Below, piece after piece: positions 22,427 through 34,564 of a stretch of 64,000 nucleotides of DNA (the first letter of the stretch is position 1; each line of letters starts with the position of its first letter). Source of the DNA: Perkinsus olseni (lineage: Eukaryota > Perkinsozoa > Perkinsida > Perkinsidae); contig JABANP010000152.1 of assembly GCA_013115135.1 (NCBI GenBank), positions 41,141-105,140 on the forward strand, given 5' to 3'. A program made the position numbers and the translations under genes. The notes beneath the pieces were generated by a model. That model was not told the origin of the DNA and ran no database searches. It saw only the letters and a list, made by a program, of their open reading frames with translations.

Positions 22427-24793
22427 ATGTCCTCATCTCTTCTTCCCGACTGTTTTGAAGCTCTTGCCTCTCTACCGGAGCACCAGAAGACCTATTCAAA
22501 GTGCTTGAAATACGGTACTACAAGGGACGCTGGGTAGACTCATACCACTCCTTTCTCAACTTATCTTCAATTTAGGTACCGCTGGCTTCCGTGATTTAGC
22601 CGATGAGTTGCCGTTGGACGCAGTCTTCTTCCGCATGGGCGTTCTCGCCGCGGCCCGTTCTCGAGTCCTCGGCGGCAAAGTCATGGGCGTGATGATCACC
22701 GCGTCCCACAACCCCGAGCCGGTAGGCTGGAGGTCGGATGAGCGTATCTTTATGTGCATGCGTGCATCATCAGGATAACGGAGTTAAGATGATCGAGCCT
22801 AATGGCGGCATGCTCGTTACTGACTGGGAAGAGCTGTGCGAGAAGGTGGCCAATGCCGAGGATGTAGTATCTAAGGTTGACCCGCGTATCCGGCAGAACA
22901 ACTCCCTCAGGTCGCGACCTTCCGTGCGCTCATCGAGAAGACTCTCGAGGGCTCCACTTGCAAGGCCGGCGTAGTGTTCGTCGGTTGCGATACCCGATCC
23001 AGCAGCAGACGCCTTCTCCGATGCGTACGCCCTTCAGTTCGCTTTCCCTATTCTACTATTTTTCTATCAATAGGTATGCCGAGGAGTTGCTGCTTGTGGT
23101 GGCTACTGTGAGAACTGGGGAGAGCTCACCACCCCTGCCCTTCACCACATCGTCCGCCAAGCCAATGGCCTCGGTCACGAGGTCTCCTTGGCCAGCAAGG
23201 AGGGCTTCGTCCGCATGTTCAGCGAAGGCTTCCGTCGTGTAACTGCCGGCGTGTCGACTGACTCCCAGCTCTCTCGCGGCCCTGTACTGGTCGATGCCGC
23301 TGGTGGCGTTGGTTTCGAGATGGTTGAGAAGGTCGCCGAGACAATGTCTGACACCCTAGCCATCGAGCCTCGTAACGGTCCTGCTACCCCCGGCCTTATT
23401 CTCAACCATGAATGCGGTGCTGAGTACGTCCAGAAGGGCCGATGCCCTCCTAAGGGTAAGTCTAGTAGCTTCCATTCTGCTATGCTGCATGGTTCGGTCA
23501 GGTTCCTTCTCTGCTACGGCTGATGCCGGCCATAGGATAGCCTCCCTTGACGGTGATGCAGATAGGCTGGTCTACTCCTACTGGGATGTCGACATGAAGT
23601 AGTGGTGCTCTCAGGGGGTCGTGGTATGGCAACAACTCGATCCTTTCAGGTGGCATCTGCTCGATGGCGATAAGATCGCTGCTTTGCTAGCTGAGTTCAT
23701 CCAGGCTCAGTTGACTTTGGCTGGGTTGAAGGATGATGAGGACTGCCAGTTTGCTGCCGTAAATCGCCGCGAAGTCGCCCTAATCTGTGTGAGATTTTTC
23801 CTGTAGGTTCAAACGGCCTACGCCAATGGTAACTCCGGTCGGTTCATCCGAGAGAAGCTCGGCGCCCGAGTCGAGATGGCGAAGACTGGCGTGAAATACG
23901 TAAGTCGATTGTGAGTAGGGGAAGGTGTGGTATTGTCTTGCTGTTTATCAGGTTGAGGCCGTTGCCCGCGACTACCCTATCGGCATGTACTTCGAGGCCA
24001 ACGGTCACGGCACTGTTGTCTTCAAGCCTCAGGCTCTGGCCAAATTCAACAGCGTTCTCGCTGATGAGAAGGGTAGTGCATCCAGCCTCATGGATTTTTT
24101 CCAACTGTGTATACTTTCAGCTTCGGCCGCGGCTAGGGAGGCTGCCTCGAGGCTCATTGGCCTTTCCTGGCTCATCAACCAGGCTGTTGGTGATGCCATC
24201 TCCGACTTCCTGGCTGTCGAAGCGGTAGTAGTCGGTCGGATGTTTTGGGGGTGTTGCCATCGCTAGACATTAGTGATACTGATAGAAGCCTGATCTTTAT
24301 TAATACAGCTGGAACCACAGAGGGTTCACTTAGGTACTCGCAGTGAACGGCTGGTCTATTGGAGAGTGGGACGCTATGTATGAGGACCTCCCTTCGAGAC
24401 AGGGCAAGATCTTCGTCAAGGATCGCACTGTCGTCCAGTGTAAGAAACATGCTGGTGACTGCTAGAGTATAGTGACTTTGCTGTAGGTACTGATGACGAG
24501 ACGGCAGCCATTGCCCCTGCTGAGCTCCAGCCTGCTATAGACGCTCTTGTTGCGAAGAGGGAGTGCGGCAGAGCTTTCGTCAGGCCTAGTGGCACTGAGG
24601 ACGCTGTGAGGTAGTAGTTCTTTCATCTATCGTTGCTAGGGGAGTATCATCATCGTCATTCAGGATTTATGCTGAGGCTAAGACTGAGAAGGACGCCAAT
24701 GAGCTTGCCTTTGAGGTTGCTAAGGCCGCCTATGAGATCGTTGGGGGCGCCCCGGGCAAGCCGACCCCTGCTGCCGCTGACTACGGTCTGTGA
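22427..24793 (+). CDS. Phosphoacetylglucosamine mutase (PGM3/AGM1)
   Basis: A multi-exon gene whose exons join through 48-60 nt GT-AG introns. In order: N-terminus [25 protein letters not shown] (across intron 1); active-site loop [11 protein letters not shown] with the phosphoserine Ser; [22 protein letters not shown]; metal loop [38 protein letters not shown]; sugar loop YFEANGHGT; and phosphate-binding [14 protein letters not shown]. It converts GlcNAc-6-P to GlcNAc-1-P for UDP-GlcNAc synthesis, supplying N-glycans, GPI and chitin-like polymers. In the exon at 22774-22990 one base seems missing near 22904-22906, between RIRQNN and [10 protein letters not shown]. The intron 23759-23806 (48 nt) joins CQFAA to VQTAYANG. 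Confidence 0.88.
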
Positions 24794-26462
24794 TTGGTGC
24801 TACACTGTAATTGTTTAGAATAGGATTTACTACTTTTCCTCCTGTGCAGGGATTGCTATAAACCGCTACGCATTTGTTTCTTCATCCATGCAGCTTGTGT
24901 TGTCCCATTGTGGAGGCTGGATAGGTAGTCCTCAGCCGTATGTGGGTCATGATCTGCTCACGGGGTGGTATTGAAGCATTTTCACCATGCTGGGCTTGGG
25001 AGCTTAATATCGTAGTAGCCGTTTAGGAGGGTTGTTGGGTATGGTGTACCCCGTGAAATGTGATAGTGAGTGTGCTCTTGCTATGGATGATGGTGACAGC
25101 GTGGACTGCCAGTCGGGGTGGAAGACTTCGCGATTGCCATCAGGATGGCGGCATACGAGGGATGGTCCTAGGAGGGTAGTAGTGGGGGAGTAGGGGCGGC
25201 CGAGGATTATTGGTCAAATCTCTGGTCGAAGGTCGTGTCCTTCGAGTTTAACTCTGTCATGCGTCGGCCCTTGGATGGCAATTCGAGTTGCAAGCGTGTT
25301 GCAGGAGATTTTGTGAAGAAATGGAGCTGAGCCTCATGAGCATTCTGATTTTCCTCTCCCCGATGAGTATCGGCCGGAAGCAGTAGTGGGGCCACTATAT
25401 TGGGGATCGCCCTCTGCTGTATATCATCTCCAGGGAAAGACCGTTGGCGCCGGCAGTAGGACGTAAGGGTCGGGCGTGCCGCAGCTGAGCAACAAAGAGC
25501 TACGGAAGTATCTTTCCGTGCTCCGTACGTTGCGGCGTTTGTCTTCCCGTACTGGGTGCTTTGCCGATGATGATAATCTACTGCTGTTGCATGCTCGTGG
25601 CTTTGAGCACTTAACCCCAACGTCTCGGATACGTCGGAAATCGGCTCGGACTCAGCATGGGCCTTTTGTTTTTCCGTTCGCGTAACATCCTGTAACGCTG
25701 ATATGTTGGTCGATGCTTCTTTGCTTGAGTGTGACGGTTTCTTCCTCCAGCGTGGATGATATGGTTTTGTTGAGGGTCAGAGGGGCGACAGCGGCGGTCT
25801 TCAGTTTATTCATAGGAGATGTCAAATACCCCAGGGCCGAGCATTGACACCCCAAAGGGTGACGATGATAATCGCCAAGGCCAGACTGCTAGGACGACTG
25901 ATACTATCTCCCCCAGACCGATGTAGGCGGAGGGGATTCTAGAATGCTAGTGGGAATACCATAACTTTCGGATCTCCTCGAACTAGTGATATCCCTCACG
26001 CTCCAACGAAGCGCTCGAGTGTGGCAGCGTGTAGAGCGTTCATGTTAGGGCTCCCTTGCTGAACACTACGGGCGAGCAGCGTCAACCAAGCGAGGATTTG
26101 TTAACCCCATTGAGCCCTGGTTTGGGTGAGCTATCGAGACGGCGGAGGTCCTTCATGGAGAAGGCTAGGAGGAGGCCGTCGGGTTTCTACAGGCCGAGTG
26201 CTGCGGAAGGGAGAGCTGCCGATAAATGACTTTAATGTCCATGGGTGAGCATGTGACGGGAGCCGGAGGACAGTCCTGCGCCCGGAGTATCCACGATGGC
26301 GGGGTTGCACTATCGATTTTAAGAGGGGCACAGCTGTCGGAGTACTCATGATAGTCTTTGGGAATAGTAAAAGCACTGGCCGAGAATAGGGGGTTTGAAG
26401 ATTAAAGATGAGGCGTGGGAGTGTTGACGAACTCGGGCCGGACATATGTTGTTGATCTCAGT
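24794..26462. other. Intergenic stretch, only weak ORFs
   Basis: A 69-codon plus-strand frame at 25476-25685 (MPQLSNKELRKYLSVLRTLR) looks protein-like but has no recognisable family, and a 137-codon minus-strand frame (25207-25620) overlaps it. At most one is real. Neither shows neighbouring exons, so no gene is called. Confidence 0.3.
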
Positions 26463-28752
26463 ATGCCGTCGGAATGGGCAGCGCTGAATCAAATATCGCT
26501 GAAGAGCCTCAACGACTACACCTTCCACAGCAAACCTGGCATGGTTACACGACCCGGTCTGGAGATATTCGAGTAAGTCCGTGCCGGGGATCGAACCTGT
26601 GCCTTCTGAAGTTGGACTTCTTCAGTAACGCAGAAGATGCTGTGGGGGCCTACGAGGATGACGCCACTGACATATCCTTCGAGAGGAAACATGGCTCAGT
26701 AACGCCAGTGCCCTCAGCCGTCGTTGTCGTTGAAACTTTCCTATCAGGCCCCTATCTTGCCTGGAGGCCATCGCCCTAAACCGGTCTTCCGCCTGCTCAA
26801 TCGCGAACGGCCGATGAAGCAGAGCAGCGGTACCATGAAGATTGACAGGAAAAGAATCAGCTGCAGTCTCTGTAGGCTGTGCTGCTGCTGCAGAGGAGGT
26901 GGCAGCAGTCTGTGGTAATCAGGTACATGAGCGACTTCTTTCACAGCGTATTGGATATCAACACGAACATGCTCATTGCCGGCATCCTATTCTTGTAGGT
27001 TGGGGCGCATGAGGAAGTATACGGCAGGACTGGGTGTATGTGGAGCCTTGTTCACTTCTGGCGTCGGGGCAATGCTGGTGCTGGTTATGGGAACAGAGTC
27101 TCAGAAGCTGAGAGTTTTCTTGCCAGTCGATACCGCTCCATGCGCTATAAATGCTGTAATGAACACGCTGAAAGTGATAGATTTGAAACTAGACTCACTG
27201 GTCGAACCAGGCGATAAGAATAGCAATCTTTGTCTGATGGGGAGTCCTTCCACCTACTACAGTACCACACTTTCTCCTACTTTAGTTACATCATGGTAGT
27301 GGCGATGTTCGCAGGGCTGTGGCTGCTTATCGACGAGCCTTGCGGTGCCCAGTTCGGTGGTAGCTACCTCCGAGCCTTCTATCTCTCTATGGAGACTCAG
27401 GCAACGGTCGGTTTCGGCGCCCCAGATCAGTACGTCTGCGCTGCCTTAGTAGCTTTCCCCCCTACTACTCTCAACCAGGTACTTCTCCGACTGCACCAGT
27501 GGCGTTGTCGTCCTGTCAATGCAGTGCTGCGTCACTGTGCTACTCAATGCTTCCATCATCGGCTTACTGTGGGTCATGGCGCCCGGGTGGAGGGAGACAG
27601 CAGCCGACGGCGGTCAGGTACACGAGATTGTCTCGGGGTGGCAAGCGGGCGGAGACGATATTGTTCTCGGACAAGGCAGTGATTCGGACGGGCTCGGATG
27701 GAAGGCCTTACTTCATGTTCCAAATAGTGGAGATGAGAAAGCATCAGCTCATTGAGGCCCACGTGCGATGCTACTTCTTCTCGCACCGCGGCCGATACCG
27801 CTTCGTCGGGGAGTAGGTCTCCTGCTGCTGGTGGCGTCGGGCCCATGGCCAGGGCTGCCTCACTAGGTACATGCGGTTGAACAGGCCCAACGATGAGCTC
27901 GGGGCCTCGGTGCTGTTAGCTATGCCTACGCTAGTGATACACTCTATCGACCGCTACTCCCCTCTCATGCCACCGTGTGGGTTATCCCCTCTCACAGTTC
28001 TTCTAGGACGTGTGCTTGCTCAGCTCAACGTCATGACACGTTCCCCTTCCCGCCCCTGCGTGAGTGTGATGGTCTGCAAGGCTCTCGGGATGATTACAGC
28101 TGTCCGACCTGTGGCGAGACCTTCCACACTAAAGTCGACTTGAGGTCAGTGGGGGCATCGCCGCACAGGGGGTCGCCGAGGTCCCTGCCATTCCTGCGAC
28201 TTGGCCGCTGATGGTGGTAGGAGGAGGAGCTGCCCTGTGAAGAATTCGAATAGTTTGCGTCAGGGCTGTTGGTCCGGGAAAGGGAAGCATTGGTTGTTGC
28301 GTCTTCAGAGCGCATATCGTTTACAACCAAGTCAACGACGAGATCAATGGTGTGCCACCCGAACATTCGCATAGACTGCCGCCCGAGGCCGAGTCGGCGA
28401 ACGAAGGGAGTAAGCTGCTGAGATCCCGGGTTCGATCCCCGGCTAAGGCGTTTTGATTGTAGGTGTATCTGCACGGTCGGTGGGAGACCGCAGCCAAGCC
28501 GAGCGTATCTACGACTACCTCTCCCGATCCGGCTATTGGGAGGTTGTCGTCCTTGTCGAGGTAACCCCTTTTCGGCGGCGTGCTTCCCCTCTGATGGACT
28601 CCCCTCAGGGCATCGAAGGCAACACCAGCTCTACGCTGCAGGCCAGGCATAGCTACACCATTGACGACCTTGTTGTCAATGCCACCTTCGCACCTTGTGT
28701 GACTACAGGGGATGATGGTGAGCTGAAGAGGTGTTCGGTTGATCGTGGATGA
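26463..28752 (+). CDS. Inward-rectifier K+ channel (Kir family)
   Basis: Spliced from ATG 26463 (MPSEWAALNQISLKSLNDY). After a cytoplasmic N-terminus (RPKPVFRLLNRERPMKQ) comes the slide helix and first membrane span, RYMSDFFHSVLDINTN with NMLIAGILFL. The pore region is FYLSMETQATVGFG, with TVGFG as selectivity filter, followed by TM2 around LNASIIGLLWVMA. The Kir cytoplasmic domain is clear: TILFSDKAVIRTGSDGRPYF, MRKHQLIEAHVR, IHSIDRYSPLM, YWEVVVLVE joined to TSSTLQARHSY. Kir channels set membrane potential and are gated by lipids or ligands. Between the SPL motif and WEVVVLVE there is an extra segment with a CPTC pair (YSCPTCGETFHTKVDL) like half a zinc finger. Two introns (26573-26625, 28410-28462) carry B-box-like sequences. 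Confidence 0.8.
26573..26625 (-). repeat. Intron with tRNA B-box-like sequence, antisense (Kir gene)
   Basis: A 53-nt GT-AG intron of the plus-strand gene; splicing joins GLEIF to DNAEDAVGAYE in frame. On its minus strand it reads GGTTCGATCCCCGGC (B box at 26587-26597), as in the 3' part of a tRNA gene. Confidence 0.65.
28410..28462 (+). repeat. Intron with tRNA T-arm and B box (Kir gene)
   Basis: A 53-nt GT-AG intron; splicing joins AESANEGS to VSARSVGDRSQ in frame. It contains a perfect T arm: 5-bp stem CCGGG/CCCGG around loop TTCGATC. This is followed by CTAAGGCG and TTTT, in the order of a tRNA 3' end and Pol III terminator. Confidence 0.7.
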
Positions 28753-29294
28753 CTCTACACAGCGGGAATGGCCCTTTCGCCATAGCTAGGCTTGGTTCAC
28801 AGTGTTGTTGTCAGGAGCCTGCCATATAGACTACTCGAAGATTAAACGAGTTGTGGACGTCCACTGGCAGGGTGGCTGATGATGGCTGCACTTCGAACAT
28901 GTCAGTGGCGGCAAGCTCGCTGCTGGCTAGAGAAGGCTCCTTCTCCTCGGAGGCTGATGACACCATTATGGACGACGTCCCGTGCAGAAATTGAGGAAAT
29001 GCAAGAGAGCAAGATGGAGGTGCTTCGCGAAGTTTGTAGAGCATCAAGCTGATATAATAATTTCTGATAGAATTTTTGTAAAAATGACCGGCAGCACTGA
29101 GATGTCCCATTCATACCGTTAAGTACTATTGCTCCTATCACTACTGGCTATAGAATTGCTATATTTCGTACCATTCGTTTAAGCTATCACAACTCTATTG
29201 GTTTCCTCCCTTCCTGAGAGGCCATTTCTCATCGCACTGGAGTTAATCAGAGGACCTACCCTGGACGAAGGGTTTTTAACAGTTTTTTCATCAA
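28753..29294. other. Intergenic stretch with one minus-strand ORF
   Basis: A 99-codon minus-strand frame (28811-29110) has no known motif and may be chance. Bases 28991-29015 nearly repeat 45224-45248 (24 of 25 identical). Nothing else is recognised upstream of the SNARE gene. Confidence 0.3.
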
Positions 29295-30999
29295 ATGGCA
29301 TCATCGGCTGCCTCTGATCCGTTCTATGTAGCCCGAGATGAGGTGAGCGACTCTGGCTGATAATACCACCGGCTCATACACAGCCTACCGGGTTCAGGTT
29401 CAAAGCTCAGTGGACGAGATGAGTGCACGGTATGAAGAGTGGCAGACTAAGCAGGCTTCGGGTGCCAACCTGGCTAGGTCAGCCAGCTTCGATGAACTGC
29501 AACAGAAGCTGAAGGAGGATGTACGGGGACTCGTCGTTCTCACTCGGGGAGAATTGTGTCTGGATGCGCTCTTCGTCCACGAAGGGTTTCAGTTAGCTTG
29601 TTAGCCCATTGTGATGAGCTAATTGGGACAAGCTTCTGCCGCGATCGCGCGCGACAGACGAAACCTTATATATCGTTCTTCGTCTCAACGGCGTCTTACC
29701 GCGTTCCCGCTAACGAAGAATAAGGAAACTACTATGAGTGAATTCGTTGCAATGATGATCTCCAGCATGGTCGTGTGGTGGTTACTGCTACAAGTATTGC
29801 CTGCCATCCATCTTCCTGTTGTAGACCCATTCCCTCACGGCCGATTTGAGAGACGTAGATGCTAGCATAAGAGCTGTCGAGAAGCATCCGGAGCGCTTCC
29901 CGTAGAAGGACCGAACTGTGCCCGAAGCTTCGATGATGTCTTTGCTTGACTCAGGCACTGCACGCCTAGTGAGCTTGCTAATCGACGAGAATGGGCCACT
30001 CGAATGAGACAGCAGGTTGGGCTGGCATAAACATTGCAATTTGGGTGATGCTCCCAACCTCAGGTACGCAATGTGAAGAACGCGATGAGCTCGGAGGCGG
30101 CTCGGCAGAGGCTGACCAAGGATCGAGAGATGCTGCAGATGGAGGAGGGGGCTGCCAGGAAAGCCAATGCTGAGGAGGTACGGGACTTGGAGCCCTGAGA
30201 GTTATCGTTGTCATATCATCATGCCAAAACGGAAAAGTGGGAAGCAGAGAACCAGCTTGAAAAACAGACATTTTTCTATTCTATGGAGACACTCTTTACG
30301 CTGATCGTCAATTATGGTCGAAAACAAGCAACAAGCGTACGGTGATAGAGATTAGAGTTGTTGGTGTGGCATCAGCGGTGACCACTCGAGGATGTCTGAG
30401 CCCTTTAGTGGCTACGCTCAGTTGTAGGTATGTCGCGAGAGAAATGAGATGACCTCATACTAGTGCAATGCCAGCATGGTTCAGCTCGCCACTGTCTCGA
30501 TCAGAACACGAGGTTGTTGGGCACGAACAAGCAAGTCCAGGAGCAGATTGTTGAGGACCAGGATGAACAGCTTGACGACCTCGCCAGAGTCACTCATCGG
30601 CTAGGGGAGGCAGCACAGGCCATCAATGTCGAACTCTACGTAGGTCTACAGGTCAAGCTCATGCGGCCGAGCGGGCAAAGCTATCTGCTGGGCTAGCTTC
30701 CCTTCGCCTCCCCGCGGATTCACGATTTGCCGCCCCTTGGCTCGATGCTGATCGGCAGTGGTAAAATTCAGGACCAGCAGCGGATGCTCGGCGAGCTGGA
30801 CGAGAATATCGATCGGCAGCAAGATCAGATGAACTTCGTTATGGGCGGTCTGTCGCGGCTGTTGAAGACCTCGGACCACAAGCAGCTCTGCACAGTCATC
30901 GTAAGTAGTCTCGAGGTGGGGAGGGGCGTACTCTCGGCTCCTTGCCAGGTGCTGTTCCTAATTCTGATATTCCTCCTGATGTGGAACCTGAATCTTTGA
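29295..30999 (+). CDS. Syntaxin-6/TLG1-type Qc-SNARE
   Basis: Spliced plus-strand gene. The N-terminus SDPFYVARDE then YRVQVQSSVDEMSARYEEWQ and, in a later exon, LRDVDASIRAVEKHPERF match the three-helix N domain of syntaxin 6. A charged linker follows (NVKNAMSSEAARQRL). The SNARE motif spans two exons: IVEDQDEQLDDLARVTHRLG and DQQRMLGELDENIDRQQDQM with a central Gln as 0-layer. The end is a C-terminal tail anchor, VLFLILIFLLMWNL. Such Qc-SNAREs act in endosome/TGN fusion. Joining exon 1 (to 29342) to the next exon by a standard GT-AG intron leaves the frame one base short; see findings. Confidence 0.75.
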
Positions 31000-31104
31000 T
31001 CTCTGTGCGATCTTCTCTGTACCATTAGCCTATCATTTCAAAGCTATAGCGACTGCCGCCTTGAGTTGGAAAGAAGCGGAAGTTGTGGTACCAGCAGTTG
31101 AGAA
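31000..31104. other. Short spacer
   Basis: The ~100-bp gap between the SNARE stop and the next ATG holds nothing recognised. Confidence 0.4.
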
Positions 31105-33431
31105 TGGCGAACGTCCCTCGGCTTCCTCCTGCAGTGGCAGCTCCGGCAGCCTCGACAGCCTCGACAGCCTCGACTAACCTGGCTAGGCTGTTGGACTTGC
31201 GAGATCTGGGTAGACGCTACGACTCCAGGGTGCTGAGGCAATGGTTGATGGACCAGGAGATAGAGCAGGTGAGGAAGGCGTCCAGGGAGTCTTCAAGACA
31301 GAGTTGGATACGCTTTCTCACTTGTGACTTTCCGCATGTGACGCTCTCTCTGCGATCCTTCTGTTGGACCTGCGTAGCAAATGCCTTATGCTGGGCTCGG
31401 CCTCCCCACAGAGAAATACTCATACTCATCGGTTTTCCCGCTTTTTTCGTGGCTTCATAACACCTTGAATGCCCTACTGTAGGAGTTGGCCGGCTTGGAG
31501 GGCATACCCGGGAGGGACGAGGGTCGGCAGCCCTACGTGCAGAGCTATGAGCATCACGACCTGCAGTCGACGCCCTACAGAGTCATAGGGGCGGGGATGC
31601 TTGCAGGTGGGCCCTCACTGCTTAGCTGTGGTCCATCCACAGCGTGGCCTCAGGCGTGCTGGGTACGGCAATATCGCTGGTCGTGGCGGGAGTCTCCTTC
31701 AATGGCTCTGATGTATGGGAAGGGCTGGATGACCCCCGGAAGCTTGTGGATATTTGCTGTAGGTTTGATTGCTCTTCCTTCTCGGTCATTCCGCTGCTAT
31801 TTCAGCCACGACGCCGTCCCTGGCCTCTGTCGCCCCTTGGTTGTCAAGCATGCTCTTCTGCAGTGCCTTTGAGATCTCAGCCGTCATGTGGCTCGTACGT
31901 CAGAGTCATCTAGAGATCTGGGACGTAGGCAATTCACGGTTGACTCATGCACGCCTGGACTGAGCGAGATTCGGTTTCCCTCCTTCTGATGTGCCGGGAG
32001 GGACTAACTATCAGCTGTTGGTTTCTGCGCTTCTCCCAAGCCAGTCTGTCGTCTTGCGGAATGCGTAATTTTGTGAGGGGGAAATAAGCGCACGCCCGGA
32101 AAATACGAGACACGGAGACCGTCTTTGGGAGACGGCTGCGACGGCAGATCGAGTATCCACCGCATGATCTTGTGACTCATCGAGTGGGTCCTTCTCCTCC
32201 GTCTCCTGTCGTCATTCCTTCCATACTTGGCCTCTGATCGCCCTGTCCACTCACCTCAGTTCATCGCCCTGGCATGCGGGGTTGGATCTCGGATTGTGAT
32301 ACTAATGGACGTCCTCTGCCTGGTGAGTTGAACCTCCTCCTCCTCGCCGGGGCTCACCAGCATACTCGTCAGGTGCTCTTCAGTCGCTGTACCGGCGCCC
32401 TGTTTTTGACGTATATCATAGTATGGTCGCTGAGCGTTGGAGTGGGCCAACTACTGCCTATGATAAGGGTACGCCCCGCCATCAGCATCCGCGTGCAGAG
32501 TCTCGCTACTATCGTCTCGCTGTCAACTCTTTCCTCGGAACTACTTCGCCGCTTTTTTTGCAATCCTACAGAAGTTCTCTATGCCAACCGCGGGTTTCTT
32601 TCGGTCTTCTGCTGTCGTCAATGGCCACTGAAATCCCCTCCATAACTCTTCCGACGTTACCACGAGTTGATCGCATTTTTGATAAGTTTCAGAGCCTTTA
32701 TGCGCTCCTGCGGCGTCGGGACCTCTACTCCATGACGGAGTCCTCTGCTTGTGGCCCAGTGAGCTTACTATGGCCTGGCACCTGGTGTAGAGCCGTTACT
32801 AGCCCCACAGGGGTAAGAGATCCGACGCACCGTTGCTCTTGTCGTACCCGTCTTCTCAGCACACGCCCGTTCGGGGAGGCAGCGGGTCGAGCCGTGATGT
32901 CGACGCTGCTGCTGCTGCCGCGCCAAGCCGCACTGCCTCCATGCAAGGGACCACCCTCTCCGCCGGATGGTGTGAGTGGCTCTGAGCTACCGCCCGTCTC
33001 CTGTTCCAAGGTCTTCCTCAGATTCGACCAAGCTGTGGCATGCAGCTCAGTACTCGGGTTGGCATTGCCTCTCGGGTGTCCTCCTCAGGCTTTACGTACC
33101 GATCTCGGCCTTGGACGGCTGTGAATTCGGTCGCAGCGTTCAAAGCTACATGAGATGCTACTCGGCTACGCTGGTACGCCTGTCGATGGTCACTCGCCGT
33201 TGACCAGCCTTCAGGTCTTCACCGTCCTGAGAGTATATTTCCTCCTGGACTACTCCCCCAATCTAATGGTATTAGTCACTCTAGTGTACTCGCTGCTGAC
33301 CGAGTGCCTCTCCTGCCTCTATGTGATAGCGCCTAGGGCGGACGAGATTGTGAGTCTCTCTCCACCGGGGCTTGGTCTGTTCATATTGGTGTGCTCAGGA
33401 TGACGAAGAGGACTGGTGGGAGGCCTTGTGA
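31105..33431 (+). CDS. Multi-pass membrane protein, unidentified
   Basis: A set of short exons reads as one gene. The start at 31105 (MANVPRLPPAVAAPAAS, with a direct AST repeat) leads into LRDLGRRYDSRVLRQWLMDQ. Hydrophobic segments follow: SGVLGTAISLVVAGV (31.65 kb), APWLSSMLFCSAFEISAVMWL (31.84 kb), LTYIIVWSLSVGVGQLLP (32.4 kb), and FTVLRVYFLLDYSPNLMVL with VTLVYSLLTECLSCLYV (33.2-33.3 kb). The last exon codes an acidic tail (DDEEDWWEAL) and stops at 33431. At least five membrane segments are likely. No transporter or enzyme motif is recognised. Exon joins are only partly resolved, and the intron after GMLAG near 31607 shows the same one-base offset as two other introns. Confidence 0.4.
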
Positions 33432-33604
33432 ATCATGGAAAATTGCCGATAGTTTAAAGTTTTATTAGACCTAGCTTCTAGCTGCCACTCCTCAGCTCAG
33501 TGTTGCGGTATGGGGGCTTCGGGGTACCTGTCGACGCCGAGTGGAGCTTGGGTCCGTTCTTGTCGGCGCATCCTCGCCTTTAATAGCTCGTCGTAGACTT
33601 CCCT

Positions 33605-34142
33605 ATGATGCTTCGTATTGTCACTCTTTGCGGCTTCGTCGGTCTGGCGACCGTGTTGGGCCGCTCGGGCAAGAGAGTGACAAGACCAGAACTAGCGGCC
33701 TACCTTGGAGACGGGAAGGAGAGAAAATTTGATACTTGTGGTGACAGCAAAGAGTACAGGCTGTACATATCGGAGGCCTGTGCCGAGTTCAAAAGAAATT
33801 GACGGCAAAACTCGCGTGAAGTTCACCATGACTCTCGGCGAGGAAGCCAAGAATCCTGGAACAGAACTCGAGACTCCGTGGCTGATGTACACACTGAGTC
33901 CTCAGGGGGCGAAGGGAATGATCTTGGGGCCTGTGCCTGGGGAGGAAGCGGCATACGGAGACTTCGAGGCTATTGCAGCTGAACAGACCAGAACTGACGG
34001 CAGCTTCAGAGCTTTTGTAATAAAGCCGGGCGTGAGATACGACGTGGAGGTCGGCATAGGGGGACAGAGCATCTGGACCGCCATTATCAAGCTTAAGAAG
34101 GCGTCTCTGAGGCAAAGAGTATTCTGCTGCCTCCCTGGTTAG
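33605..34142 (+). CDS. Small secreted protein, family S copy 1 (one frameshift)
   Basis: About 178 residues with a signal peptide (RIVTLCGFVGLATVLG). The body aligns with the copy at 34.6 kb: VKFTMTLGEEAKNPGTE, ETPWLMYTL, then FRAFVIKPG and IGGQSIWTAIIK. The frame breaks at AAAA 33791-33794; with one A fewer it continues as FKEIDGKTRVKF, matching copy 2. The domain is not one I recognise. The repeated pattern AEF-x(n)-PWL-x(n)-EF-x(n)-FRAFV suggests a compact beta-rich domain. Tandem secreted paralogues of this kind are typical of lineage-specific, often host- or surface-facing proteins, but that is inference. Confidence 0.6.
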
Positions 34143-34564
34143 AGAGACCGCGAGTGGCCCTACTCGATTCATGTGCACATGGTGTTGATGTATTTGAATG
34201 TTGATGCCGTAGTTGAGTCTGGGTAGGTCGGTTGGAGGTTGCTCTAGGTATTGCCGGAGCAGGAAAGCACTGGTCGAACGGTTCACCTTCCATCATCTCT
34301 CCGTGTTCCCGACGTCTCTGCGTGCCCACTGTATAGAGCTGCAGTCTCGGGGTTGCATCGTGTAGAGCGTGAGAGCTCATGAGATCCAGTGAGGGTGCCA
34401 TGTGAAGGACGGTTGGGAATATATTGCCGAACCTCGCTTCTAGCTACGACGGCAATCGACGGAGTTGCGGTATTAGTCGGTGGTCGGAATACCTCCCTCT
34501 GCGTCACATGAACGCTGTAGTGCTTGACGAGTTTTGTCCTGATAGTTCATCACAGGCTTCCCTT

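Noticed and set aside
23789..23806. Apparent 18-nt intron in the phosphoacetylglucosamine mutase gene
   Set aside because: A donor further upstream (23759) gives a 48-nt intron in the same phase and joins CQFAA to VQTAYANG, which fits the enzyme family better and matches the usual intron size here.
26713..26740. Possible 28-nt intron in the Kir gene
   Set aside because: A donor 21 bp upstream in the same phase gives a normal 49-nt intron.
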